From Diadophis punctatus similis (lineage: Eukaryota; Chordata; Lepidosauria; Squamata; Dipsadidae), in NCBI GenBank assembly GCA_023053685.1, contig JALIGW010000059.1:1798001-1862000 (forward strand): a DNA stretch of 64,000 bases, written 5' to 3'. Below the pieces are notes generated by a model, which saw only the letters and a list, made by a program, of their open reading frames with translations, did no database searches and was not told the origin of the DNA. Shown here piece after piece: positions 26,016 to 38,700 of the stretch (position 1 is its first letter; each line of letters starts with the position of its first letter). Made by a program: the position numbers and the translations under genes.

Positions 26016-29000
26016 AATTACCCCAAGCCGTATCTCATAATTTGCCTTAGGATTCAATTCAACCAGAAAAGTTCACTTTTGACACAGAGCTCAGAAATGA
26101 AAAAGAAACACATATTCATGTTCCCCAGGGTCTGGAAAGCCAAAATCTCACACCATTTTCAGATCCGAGCTTTCCCTGTTGAGTTAGCCCAAGCCGTATC
26201 TCAGAATTTGCCTTGGGACTCAATTCAGCCAGAAAACTTCACTTTTGACACAGAGCTCAGAAATGAAAAAGAAACACATAGCCATGATCCCCAGGGTGTG
26301 GAAAGACAAAATCTCACACAATTTTCAGATCCGAGCTTTCCCTGAGGAGTTAGCCAAAGGCCTATCTCAGAATTTGCCATAGAAATCAATTCAGCCAGAA
26401 ACTTCACTTTTGACACAGAGGTCAGAAATGAAAAAGAAACACATATCCATGTTCCCCAGGGTGTGGAAAGCCAAATTACCACACTATTTTCAGGTCCAAG
26501 TTTTCCCTGAGGAATTAGCCAAAGCCGTATCTCATAATTTGCCTTAGGACTCAATTCAGCCAGAAAACTTCACTCTTGACACAGAGCTCAGAAATGAAAA
26601 AGAAATACATATTCATGTTCCCTAGGGTCGGGAAAGCCAAATTTTCACACCATTTTCAGATCCGAGCATTCCCTGAGGAATTAGCCCAAGCCGTATCATA
26701 GAATTTACCTTACGACTCAATTCAGCCCGAAAACCTCACTATTGACACAGAGCTCAGAAATGAAAAAGAAATACATATTCATGTTCCCTAGGGTCGGGAA
26801 AGCCAAATTCTCACACCATTTTCAGATCCGAGCTTTCCCTGTGGAGTTAGCCCAAGCCGTATCTCATAATTTGCCTTAGGATTCAATTCAACCAGAAAAC
26901 TTCACTTTTGACACAGAGCTCAGAAATGAAAAAGAAACACATATTCATGTTCCCCAGGGTCTGGAAAGCCAAAATCTCACAAAATTTTCAGATCCGAGCT
27001 TTCCCTGAGGAGTTAGCCCAAGCCTTATCATAGAATTTACCTTACGACTCAATTCAGCCCGAAAACCTCTCTTTTGACACAGAGCTCAGAAATGAAAAAG
27101 AAACACATATCCATGTTCCCCAGGGTATGGAAAGCCGAATTCCCACACCATTTGCAGATCCGAGCTTTCCCTGAGGACTTAGCCCAAGGCGTTTCTCAGA
27201 ATTTGCCATAGAACTCAATTCAGCCCGAAAACCTAACTTTTGACATAGAGCTCAGAAATGAAAAACAAACACATATCCATGTTCCCCAGGGTGTGGAAAG
27301 CCAAATTACCACACCATTTTCAGGTCCGAGTTTTCCCTGAGGAATTAGCCCAAGCCGTATCTCATAATTTGCCTTAGGACTCAATTATAACAGAAAACTT
27401 CACTTTTGACACAGAGCTCAGAAATGAAAAAGAAACACATATTCATGTTCTCCAGGGTCTGGAAAGCCGAATTCTGACACCATTTTCAGATCCGAGCTCT
27501 CCCTGAGGAGTTAGCCCAAGCCTTATCATAGAATTTGCCTTTGGACTCAATTCAGCCCGAAAACCTCACTTTTGACACAGAGCTCAGAAATGAAAAAGAA
27601 ACACATATTCATGTTCTCCAGGGTCTGGAAAGCCGAATTCTGACACCATTTTCAGATCCGAGCTCTCCCTGAGGAGTTAGCCCAAGCCTTATCATAGAAT
27701 TTGCCTTTGTACTCAATTCTGCCCGAAAACCTCACTTTTGACACAGAGCTCAGAAATGAAAAAGAAACACATATCCATGTTCCCCAGGGTATGGAAAACC
27801 GAATTCCCACACCATTTGCCGATCCGAGCATTCCCTGAGGAATTAGCCCAAGCCGTATCATAGAATTTACCTTACGACTCAATTCAGCCCAAAAACCTCA
27901 CTTTTGACACAGAGCTCAGAAATGAAAAAGAAACACATATCCATGTTCCCCAGGGTATGGAAAAGCAAATTCCCACACCATTTTCAGATCCAAGCATTCC
28001 CTGAGGAATTACCCCAAGCCGTATCTCATAATTTGCCTTAGGATTCAATTCAACCAGAAAAGTTCACTTTTGACACAGAGCTCAGAAATGAAAAAGAAAC
28101 ACATATTCATGTTCCCCAGGGTCTGGAAAGCCAAAATCTCACAAAATTTTCAGATCCAAGCATTCCCTGAGGAATTAGCCCAAGCCGTATCATAGAATTT
28201 ACCTTACGACTCAATTCAGCCAGAAAACCTCTCTTTTGACACAGAGCTCAGAAATGAAAAAGAAACACATATCCATGTTCCCCAGGGTATGGAAAGCCGA
28301 ATTCCCACACCATTTGCAGATCCGAGCTTTCCCTGAGGACTTAGCCCAAGGCGTTTCTCAGAATTTGCCATAGAACTCAATTCAGCCCGAAAACCTAACT
28401 TTTGACATAGAGCTCAGAAATGAAAAACAAACACATATCCATGTTCCCCAGGGTGTGGAAAGCCAAATTACCACACCATTTTCAGGTCCGAGTTTTCCCT
28501 GAGGAATTAGCCCAAGCCGTATCTCATAATTTGCCTTAGGACTCAATTATAACAGAAAACTTCACTTTTGACACAGAGCTCAGAAATGAAAAAGAAACAC
28601 ATATTCATGTTCTCCAGGGTCTGGAAAGCCGAATTCTGACACCATTTTCAGATCCGAGCTCTCCCTGAGGAATTAGCCCAAGGCGTTTCTCAGAATTTGC
28701 CATAGAACTCAATTATAACAGAAAACTTCACTTTTGACACAGAGCTCAGAAATGAAATAGAAACACATATTCTTGTTCCCTAGGCTCTGGAAAGACAAAA
28801 TCTCACACAAATTTTAGATCCGAGCTTTCCCTGAGGAGTTAGCCCAAGCCTTATCATAGAATTTGACTTTGGACTCAATTCTGCCCGAAAACCTCACTTT
28901 TGACACAGAGCTCAGAAATGAAAAAGAAACACATATCCATGTTCCCCAGGGTATGGAAAACCGAATTCCCACACCATTTGCCGATCCGAGCATTCCCTGA

Positions 29001-29319
29001 GGAATTAGCCCAAGCTGTATCATAGAATTTACCTTACGACTCAATTCAGCCCGAAAACCTCACTTTTGACACAGAGCTCAGAAATGAAAAAGAAACACAT
29101 ATCCATGTTCCCCAGGGTCTGGAAAGCCAAAATCTCACAAAATTTTCAGATCCAAGCATTCCCTGAGGAATTAGCCCAAGCCGTATCATAGAATTTACCT
29201 TACGACTCAATTCAGCCCAAAAACCTCACTTTTGACACAGAGCTCAGAAATGAAAAAGAAACACATATCCATGTTCCCCAGGGTATGGAAAAGCAAATTC
29301 CCACACCATTTTCAGATCC
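26016..29319. repeat. Mosaic satellite segment with chimeric monomers
   Basis: The segment is wholly satellite, with no unique DNA. The monomer near 26107-26200 joins the first half of a CATATTCATGTTCC class to the second half of the class ending CTTTCCCTGTTGAG. This drops the 5-bp CAGTA insertion and makes the local offset 2157 instead of 2162. A second chimera near 26985-27045 joins ACAAAATTTTCAGATCC to GAGGAGTTAGCCCAAGCC. Two related blocks lie 1162 bp (seven monomers) apart, near 27652 and 28814. Such hybrids are the expected scars of recombination between out-of-step monomers. Confidence 0.7.
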
Positions 29320-31319
29320 AAGCATTCCCTGAGGAATTAGCCCAAGCCGTATCTCATAATTTGCTTTAGGATTCAATTCAACCAGAAAAGTTCACTTTTG
29401 ACACAGAGCTCAGAAATGAAAAAGAAACACATATTCATGTTCCCCAGGGTCTGGAAAGCCAAAATCTCACAAAATTTTCAGATCCAAGCATTCCCTGAGG
29501 AATTAGCCCAAGCCGTATCATAGAATTTACCTTACGACTCAATTCAGCCTGAAAACCTCACTTTTGACACAGAGCTGAGAAATGAAAAAGAAACACTTAT
29601 CCATGTTCCCCAGGGTATGGAAAAGCAAATTCCCACACCATTTTCAGATCCGAGCAATCCCTGATGAATTAGCCCAAGCCGTATCATAGAATTTACCTTA
29701 CGACTCAATTCAGCCCGAAAACCTCACTTTTGACACAGAGCTCAGAAATGAAAAAGAAACACATACAGTATTCCTGTTCCCTAGGGTCTGGAAAGCCAAA
29801 TTCTCACACCATTTTCAGATCCGAGCTTTCACTGTTGAGTTAGCCCAAGCCGTATTTCAGAATTTGCCTTGGGACTCAATTCAGCCAGAAAACTTCACTT
29901 TTGACACAGAGCTCAGAAATGAAAAAGAAACACATAGCCATGAACCCCAGGGTGTGGAAAGACAAAATCTCACACAATTTTCAGATCCGAGCTTTCCCTG
30001 AGGAGTTAGCCAAAGGCCTATCTCAGAATTTGCCATAGAAATCAATTCAGCCAGAAACTTCACTTTTGACACAGAGGTCAGAAATGAAAAAGAAACACAT
30101 ATCCATGTTCCCCAGGGTGTGGAAAGCCAAATTACCACACTATTTTCAGGTCCTAGTTTTCCCTGAGGAATTAGCCAAAGCCGTATCTCATAATTTGCCT
30201 TAGGACTCAATTCAGCCAGAAAACTTCACTCTTGACACAGAGCTCAGAAATGAAAAAGAAATACATATTCATGTTCCCTAGGGTCGGGAAAGCCAAATTT
30301 TCACACCATATTCAGATCCGAGCATTCCCTGAGGAATTAGCCCAAGCCGTATCTCATAATTTGCTTTAGGATTCAATTCAACCAGAAAAGTTCACTTTTG
30401 ACACAGAGCTCAGAAATGAAAAAGAAACACATATTCATGTTCCCCAGGGTCTGGAAAGCCAAAATCTCACAAAATTTTCAGATCCAAGCATTCCCTGAGG
30501 AATTAGCCCAAGCCGTATCATAGAATTTACCTTACGACTCAATTCAGCCTGAAAACCTCACTTTTGACACAGAGCTGAGAAATGAAAAAGAAACACTTAT
30601 CCATGTTCCCCAGGGTATGGAAAAGCAAATTCCCACACCATTTTCAGATCCGAGCAATCCCTGATGAATTAGCCCAAGCCGTATCATAGAATTTACCTTA
30701 CGACTCAATTCAGCCCGAAAACCTCACTTTTGACACAGAGCTCAGAAATGAAAAAGAAACACATACAGTATTCCTGTTCCCTAGGGTCTGGAAAGCCAAA
30801 TTCTCACACCATTTTCAGATCCGAGCTTTCACTGTTGAGTTAGCCCAAGCCGTATTTCAGAATTTGCCTTGGGACTCAATTCAGCCAGAAAACTTCACTT
30901 TTGACACAGAGCTCAGAAATGAAAAAGAAACACATAGCCATGAACCCCAGGGTGTGGAAAGACAAAATCTCACACAATTTTCAGATCCGAGCTTTCCCTG
31001 AGGAGTTAGCCAAAGGCCTATCTCAGAATTTGCCATAGAAATCAATTCAGCCAGAAACTTCACTTTTGACACAGAGGTCAGAAATGAAAAAGAAACACAT
31101 ATCCATGTTCCCCAGGGTGTGGAAAGCCAAATTACCACACTATTTTCAGGTCCTAGTTTTCCCTGAGGAATTAGCCAAAGCCGTATCTCATAATTTGCCT
31201 TAGGACTCAATTCAGCCAGAAAACTTCACTCTTGACACAGAGCTCAGAAATGAAAAAGAAATACATATTCATGTTCCCTAGGGTCGGGAAAGCCAAATTT
31301 TCACACCATTTTCAGATCC
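29320..31319. repeat. 1000-bp (6-monomer) near-perfect tandem duplication
   Basis: About 29320-30319 and 30320-31319 share variants found nowhere else in the window: AATTTGCTTTAGG (29360/30360), CTTTCACTGTTGAG (29827/30827), GTATTTCAGAATTTG (29852/30852) and CATGAACCCCAGG (29939/30939). The length is six monomers plus 5 minus 1 (one 171-bp and one 165-bp monomer). The only clear difference I see is CACCATATTCAG against CACCATTTTCAG near the copy ends (about 30305/31305). The event looks very recent, or could be an assembly duplication. Confidence 0.85.
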
Positions 31320-32732
31320 GAGCATTCCCTGAGGAATTAGCCCAAGCCGTATCATAGAATTTACCTTACGACTCAATTCAGCCCGAAAACCTCACTATTG
31401 ACACAGAGCTCAGAAATGAAAAAGAAATACATATTCATGTTCCCTAGGGTCGGGAAAGCCAAATTCTCACACCATTTTCAGATCCGAGCATTCCCTGTGG
31501 AGTTAGCCCAAGCCGTATCTCATAATTTGCCTTAGGATTCAATTCAACCAGAAAACTTCACTTTTGACACAGAGCTCAGAAATGAAAAAGAAACACATAT
31601 TCATGTTCCCCAGGGTCTGGAAAGCCAAAATCTCACAAAATTTTCAGATCCAAGCATTCCCTGAGGAATTAGCCCAAGCCGTATCATAGAATTTACCTTA
31701 CGACTCAATTCAGCCCGAAAACCTCTCTTTTGACACAGATCTCAGAAATCAAAAAGAAACACATATCCATGTTCCCCAGGGTATGGAAAGCCGAATTCCC
31801 ACACCATTTGCAGATCCGAGCTTTCCCTGAGGACTTAGCACAAGGCGTTTCTCAGAATTTGCCATAGAACTCAATTCAGCCCGAAAACCTCACTTTTGAC
31901 ATAGAGCTCAGAAATGAAAAACAAACACATATCCATGTTCCCCAGGGTGTGGAAAGCCAAATTACCACACCATTTTCAGGTCCGAGTTTTCCCTGAGGAA
32001 TTAGCCCAAGCCGTATCTCATAATTTGCCTTAGGACTCAATTATAACAGAAAACTTCACTTTTGACAAAGAGCTCAGAAATGAAAAAGAAACACATATTC
32101 ATGTTCTCCAGGGTCTGGAAAGCCGAATTCTGACACCATTTTCAGATCCGAGCTTTCCCTGTTGAGTTAGCCCAAGCCGTATCTCAGAATTTGCCTTGGG
32201 ACTCAATTCAGCCAGAAAACTTCACTTTTGACACAGAGCTCAGAAATGAAAAAGAAACACATAGCCATGATCCCCAGGGTGTGGAAAGACAAAATCTCAC
32301 ACAATTTTCAGATCCGAGCTTTCCCTGAGGAGTTAGCCAAAGGCCTATCTCAGAATTTGCCATAGAAATCAATTCAGCCAGAAACTTCACTTTTGACACA
32401 GAGGTCAGAAATGAAAAAGAAACACATATCCATGTTCCCCAGGGTGTGGAAAGCCAAATTACCACACTATTTTCAGGTCCTAGTTTTCCCTGAGGAATTA
32501 GCCCAAGCCGTATCATAGAATTTACCTTACGACTCAATTCAGCCCGAAAACCTCACGTTTGACACAGAGCTCAGAAATGAAAAAGAAATACATATTCATG
32601 TTCCCTAGGGTCGGGAAAGCCAAATTCTCACACCATTTTCAGATCCGAGCTTTCCCTGTGGAGTTAGCCCAAGCCGTATCATAGAATTTACCTTACGACT
32701 CAATTCAGCCAGAAAACCTCTCTTTTGACACA
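31320..32732. repeat. Satellite segment containing an 8-monomer cassette
   Basis: The 8-monomer spacing of 1327 bp (8 x 166 minus 1) that starts at 30881 and ends at 32207 also occurs at 7787-9113, 19749-21075, 50671-51997 and 55321-56647, in the same monomer order. It is therefore a recurring cassette. The segment ends in a hybrid monomer near 32690-32740, where a CAGCCAGAAAACCTCTC end is joined directly to the GAAAAACAAACAC class, skipping the monomer that normally separates them. Confidence 0.7.
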
Positions 32733-35700
32733 GAGCTCAGAAATGAAAAACAAACACATATCCATGTTCCCCAGGGTGTGGAAAGCCAAATTACCACACC
32801 ATTTTCAGGTCCGAGTTTTCCCTGAGGAATTAGCCCAAGCCGTATCTCATAATTTGCCTTAGGACTCAATTATAACAGAAAACTTCACTTTTGACACAGA
32901 GCTCAGAAATGAAAAAGAAACACATATTCATGTTCTCCAGGGTCTGGAAAGCCGAATTCTGACACCATTTTCAGATCCGAGCTCTCCCTGAGGAATTAGC
33001 CCAAGGCGTTTCTCAGAATTTGCCATAGAACTCAATTATAACAGAAAACTTCACTTTTGACACAGAGCTCAGAAATGAAATAGAAACACATATTCTTGTT
33101 CCCTAGGCTCTGGAAAGACAAAATCTCACACAAATTTTAGATCCGAGCTTTCCCTGAGGAGTTAGCCCAAGCCTTATCATAGAATTTACCTTACGACTCA
33201 ATTCAGCCCAAAAACCTCACTTTTGACACAGAGCTCAGAAATGAAAAAGAAATACATATCCATGTTCCCCAGGGTATGGAAAACCGAATTCCCACACCAT
33301 TTGCCGATCCGAGCATTCCCTGAGGAATTAGCCCAAGCTGTATCATAGAATTTACCTTACGACTCAATTCAGCCCGAAAACCTCACTTTTGACACAGAGC
33401 TCAGAAATGAAAAAGAAACACATATCCATGTTCCCCAGGGTCTGGAAAGCCAAAATCTCACAAAATTTTCAGATCCAAGCATTCCCTGAGGAATTAGCCC
33501 AAGCCGTATCATAGAATTTACCTTACGACTCAATTCAGCCCAAAAACCTCACTTTTGACACAGAGCTCAGAAATGAAAAAGAAACACATATCCATGTTCC
33601 CCAGGGTATGGAAAAGCAAATTCCCACACCATTTTCAGATCCAAGCATTCCCTGAGGAATTAGCCCAAGCCGTATCTCATAATTTGCCTTAGGATTCAAT
33701 TCAACCAGAAAAGTTCACTTTTGACACAGAGCTCAGAAATGAAAAAGAAACACATATTCATGTTCCCCAGGGTCTGGAAAGCCAAAATCTCACAAAATTT
33801 TCAGATCCAAGCATTCCCTGAGGAATTAGCCCAAGCCGTATCATAGAATTTACCTTACGACTCAATTCAGCCTGAAAACCTCACTTTTGACACAGAGCTG
33901 AGAAATGAAAAAGAAACACTTATCCATGTTCCCCAGGGTATGGAAAAGCAAATTCCCACACCATTTTCAGATCCGAGCAATCCCTGATGAATTAGCCCAA
34001 GCCGTATCATAGAATTTACCTTACGACTCAATTCAGCCCGAAAACCTCACTTTTGACACAGAGCTCAGAAATGAAAAAGAAACACATACAGTATTCCTGT
34101 TCCCTAGGGTCTGGAAAGCCAAATTCTCACACCATTTTCAGATCCGAGCTTTCCCTGTTGAGTTAGCCCAAGCCGTATCTCAGAATTTGCCTTGGGACTC
34201 AATTCAGCCAGAAAACTTCACTTTTGACACAGAGCTCAGAAATGAAAAAGAAACACATAGCCATGATCCCCAGGGTGTGGAAAGATAAAATCTCACACAA
34301 TTTTCAGATCCGAGCTTTCCCTGAGGAGTTAGCCAAAGGCCTATCTCAGAATTTGCCTTAGGACTCAATTCAGCCAGAAAACTTCACTCTTGACACAGAG
34401 CTCAGAATTGAAAAAGAAATACATATTCATGTTCCCTAGGGTCGGGAAAGCCAAATTTTCACACCATTTTCAGATCCGAGCATTCCCTGAGGAATTAGCC
34501 CAAGCCGTATCATAGAATTTACCTTACGACTCAATTCAGCCCGAAAACCTCACTATTGACACAGAGCTCAGAAATGAAAAAGAAATACATATTCATGTTC
34601 CCTAGGGTCGGGAAAGCCAAATTCTCACACCATTTTCAGATCCGAGCATTCCCTGTGGAGTTAGCCCAAGCCGTATCTCATAATTTGCCTTAGGATTCAA
34701 TTCAACCAGAAAACTTCACTTTTGACACAGAGCTCAGAAATGAAAAAGAAACACATATTCATGTTCCCCAGGGTCTGGAAAGCCAAAATCTCACAAAATT
34801 TTCAGATCCAAGCATTCCCTGAGGAATTAGCCCAAGCCGTATCATAGAATTTACCTTACGACTCAATTCAGCCCGAAAACCTCTCTTTTGACACAGATCT
34901 CAGAAATCAAAAAGAAACACATATCCATGTTCCCCAGGGTATGGAAAGCCGAATTCCCACACCATTTGCAGATCCGAGCTTTCCCTGAGGACTTAGCACA
35001 AGGCGTTTCTCAGAATTTGCCATAGAACTCAATTCAGCCCGAAAACCTCACTTTTGACATAGAGCTCAGAAATGAAAAACAAACACATATCCATGTTCCC
35101 CAGGGTGTGGAAAGCCAAATTACCACACCATTTTCAGGTCCGAGTTTTCCCTGAGGAATTAGCCCAAGCCGTATCTCATAATTTGCCTTAGGACTCAATT
35201 ATAACAGAAAACTTCACTTTTGACAAAGAGCTCAGAAATGAAAAAGAAACACATATTCATGTTCTCCAGGGTCTGGAAAGCCGAATTCTGACACCATTTT
35301 CAGATCCGAGCTTTCCCTGTTGAGTTAGCCCAAGCCGTATCTCAGAATTTGCCTTGGGACTCAATTCAGCCAGAAAACTTCACTTTTGACACAGAGCTCA
35401 GAAATGAAAAAGAAACACATAGCCATGATCCCCAGGGTGTGGAAAGACAAAATCTCACACTATTTTCAGATCCGAGCTTTCCCTGAGGAGTTAGCCAAAG
35501 GCCTATCTCAGAATTTGCCATAGAAATCAATTCAGCCAGAAACTTCACTTTTGACACAGAGGTCAGAAATGAAAAAGAAACACATATCCATGTTCCCCAG
35601 GGTGTGGAAAGCCAAATTACCACACTATTTTCAGGTCCTAGTTTTCCCTGAGGAATTAGCCCAAGCCGTATCATAGAATTTACCTTACGACTCAATTCAG

Positions 35701-38700
35701 CCCGAAAACCTCACGTTTGACACAGAGCTCAGAAATGAAAAAGAAATACATATTCATGTTCCCTAGGGTCGGGAAAGCCAAATTCTCACACCATTTTCAG
35801 ATCCGAGCATTCCCTGTGGAGTTAGCCCAAGCCGTATCTCATAATTTGCCTTAGGATTCAATTCAACCAGAAAACTTCACTTTTGACACAGAGCTCAGAA
35901 ATGAAAAAGAAACACATATTCATGTTCCCCAGGGTCTGGAAAGCCAAAATCTCACAAAATTTTCAGATCCAAGCATTCCCTGAGGAATTAGCCCAAGCCG
36001 TATCATAGAATTTACCTTACGACTCAATTCAGCCCGAAAACCTCTCTTTTGACACAGAGCTCAGAAATGAAAAAGAAACACATATCCATGTTCCCCAGGG
36101 TATGGAAAGCCGAATTCCCACACCATTTGCAGATCCGAGCTTTCCCTGAGGACTTAGCCCAAGGCGTTTCTCAGAATTTGCCATAGAACTCAATTCAGCC
36201 TGAAAACCTCACTTTTGACATAGAGCTCAGAAATGAAAAACAAACACATATCCATGTTCCCCAGGGTGTGGAAAGCCAAATTACCACACCATTTTCAGGT
36301 CCGAGTTTTCCCTGAGGAATTAGCCCAAGCCGTATCTCATAATTTGCCTTAGGACTCAATTATAACAGAAAACTTCACTTTTGACACAGAGCTCAGAAAT
36401 GAAAAAGAAACACATATTCATGTTCTCCAGGGTCTGGAAAGCCGAATTCTGACACCATTTTCAGATCCGAGCTCTCCCTGAGGAGTTAGCCCAAGCCTTA
36501 TCATAGAATTTGCCTTTGGACTCAATTCAGCCCGAAAACCTCACTTTTGACACAGAGCTCAGAAATGAAAAAGAAACACATATTCATGTTCTCCAGGGTC
36601 TGGAAAGCCGAATTCTGACACCATTTTCAGATCCGAGCTCTCCCTGAGGAGTTAGCCCAAGCCTTATCATAGAATTTGCCTTTGGACTTAATTCAGCCCG
36701 AAAACCTCACTTTTGACACAGAGCTCAGAAATGAAAAAGAAACACATATTCATGTTCTCCAGGGTCTGGAAAGCCGAATTCTGACACCATTTTCAGATCC
36801 GAGCTCTCCCTGTGCAGTTAGCCCAAGCCGTATCTCATAATTTGCCTTAGGATTCAATTCAACCAGAAAACTTCACTTTTGACACAGAGCTCAGAAATGA
36901 AAAAGAAACACATATCCATGTTCCCCAATGTATGGAAAACCGAATTCCCACACCATTTGCCGATCCGAGCATTCCCTGAGGAATTAGCCCAAGCTGTATC
37001 ATAGAATTTACCTTACGACTCAATTCAGCCCGAAAACCTCACTTTTGACACAGAGCTCAGAAATGAAAAAGAAACACATATCCATGTTCCCCAGGGTATG
37101 GAAAAGCAAATTCCCACACCATTTTCAGATCCAAGCATTCCCTGAGGAATTAGCCCAAGCCGTATCTCATAATTTGCCTTAGGATTCAATTCAACCAGAA
37201 AAGTTCACTTTTGACACAGAGCTCAGAAATGAAAAAGAAACACATATTCATGTTCCCCAGGGTCTGGAAAGCCAAAATCTCACAAAATTTTCAGATCCAA
37301 GCATTCCCTGAGGAATTAGCCCAAGCCGTATCATAGAATTTACCTTACGACTCAATTCAGCCTGAAAACCTCACTTTTGACACAGAGCTGAGAAATGAAA
37401 AAGAAACACTTATCCATATTCCCCAGGGTATGGAAAAGCAAATTCCCACACCATTTTCAGATCCGAGCAATCCCTGATGAATTAGCCCAAGCCGTATCAT
37501 AGAATTTACCTTACGATTCAATTCAGCCCGAAAACCTCACTTTTGACACAGAGCTCAGAAATGAAAAAGAAACACATACAGTATTCCTGTTCCCTAGGGT
37601 CTGGAAAGCCAAATTCCCACACCATTTTCAGATCCGAGCAATCCCTGATGAATTAGCCCAAGCCGTATCATAGAATTTACCTTACGACTCAATTCAGCCA
37701 GAAAACCTCTCTTTTGACACAGAGCTCAGAAATGAAAAAGAAACACATATCCATGTTCCCCAGGGTATGGAAAAGCAAATTCCCACACCATTTTCAGATC
37801 CAAGCATTCCCTGAGGAACTAGCCCAAGCCGTATCTCATAATTTGCCTTAGGATTAAATTCAACCAGAAAAGTTCACTTTTGACACAGAGCTCAGAAATG
37901 AAAAAGAAACACATACAGTATTCCTGTTCCCTAGGGTCTGGAAAGCCAAATTCTCACACCATTTTCAGATCCGAGCTTTCCCTGTTGAGTTAGCCCAAAC
38001 CGTATCTCAGAATTTGCCTTGGGACTCAATTCAGCCAGAAAACTTCACTTTTGACACAGAGCTCAGAAATGAAAAAGTAACACATAGCCATGATCCCCAG
38101 GGTGTGGAAAGACAAAATCTCACACAATTTTCAGATCCGAGCTTTCCCTGAGGAGTTAGCCAAAGGCCTATCTCAGAATTTGCCATAGAAATCAATTCAG
38201 CCAGAAACTTCACTTTTGACACAGAGGTCAGAAATGAAAAAGAAACACATATTCATGTTCCCAGGGTATGGAAAGCCGAATTCCCACACCATTTGCAGAT
38301 CCGAGCTTTCCCTGAGGACTTAGCCCAAGCCGTATCATAGAATTTACCTTACGACTCAATTCAGCCCGAAAACCTCACGTTTGACACAGAGCTCAGAAAT
38401 GAAAAAGAAATACATATTCATGTTCCCTAGGGTCGGGAAAGCCAAATTCTCACACCATTTTCAGATCCGAGCTTTCCCTGTGGAGTTAGCCCAAGCCGTA
38501 TCATAGAATTTACCTTACGACTCAATTCAGCCAGAAAACCTCTCTTTTGACACAGAGCTCAGAAATGAAAAAGAAACACATATCCATGTTCCCCAGGGTA
38601 TGGAAAGCCGAATTCCCACACCATTTTCAGATCCGAGCTTTCCCTGAGGACTTAGCCCAAGGCGTTTCTCAGAATTTGCCATAGAACTCAATTCAGCCCG

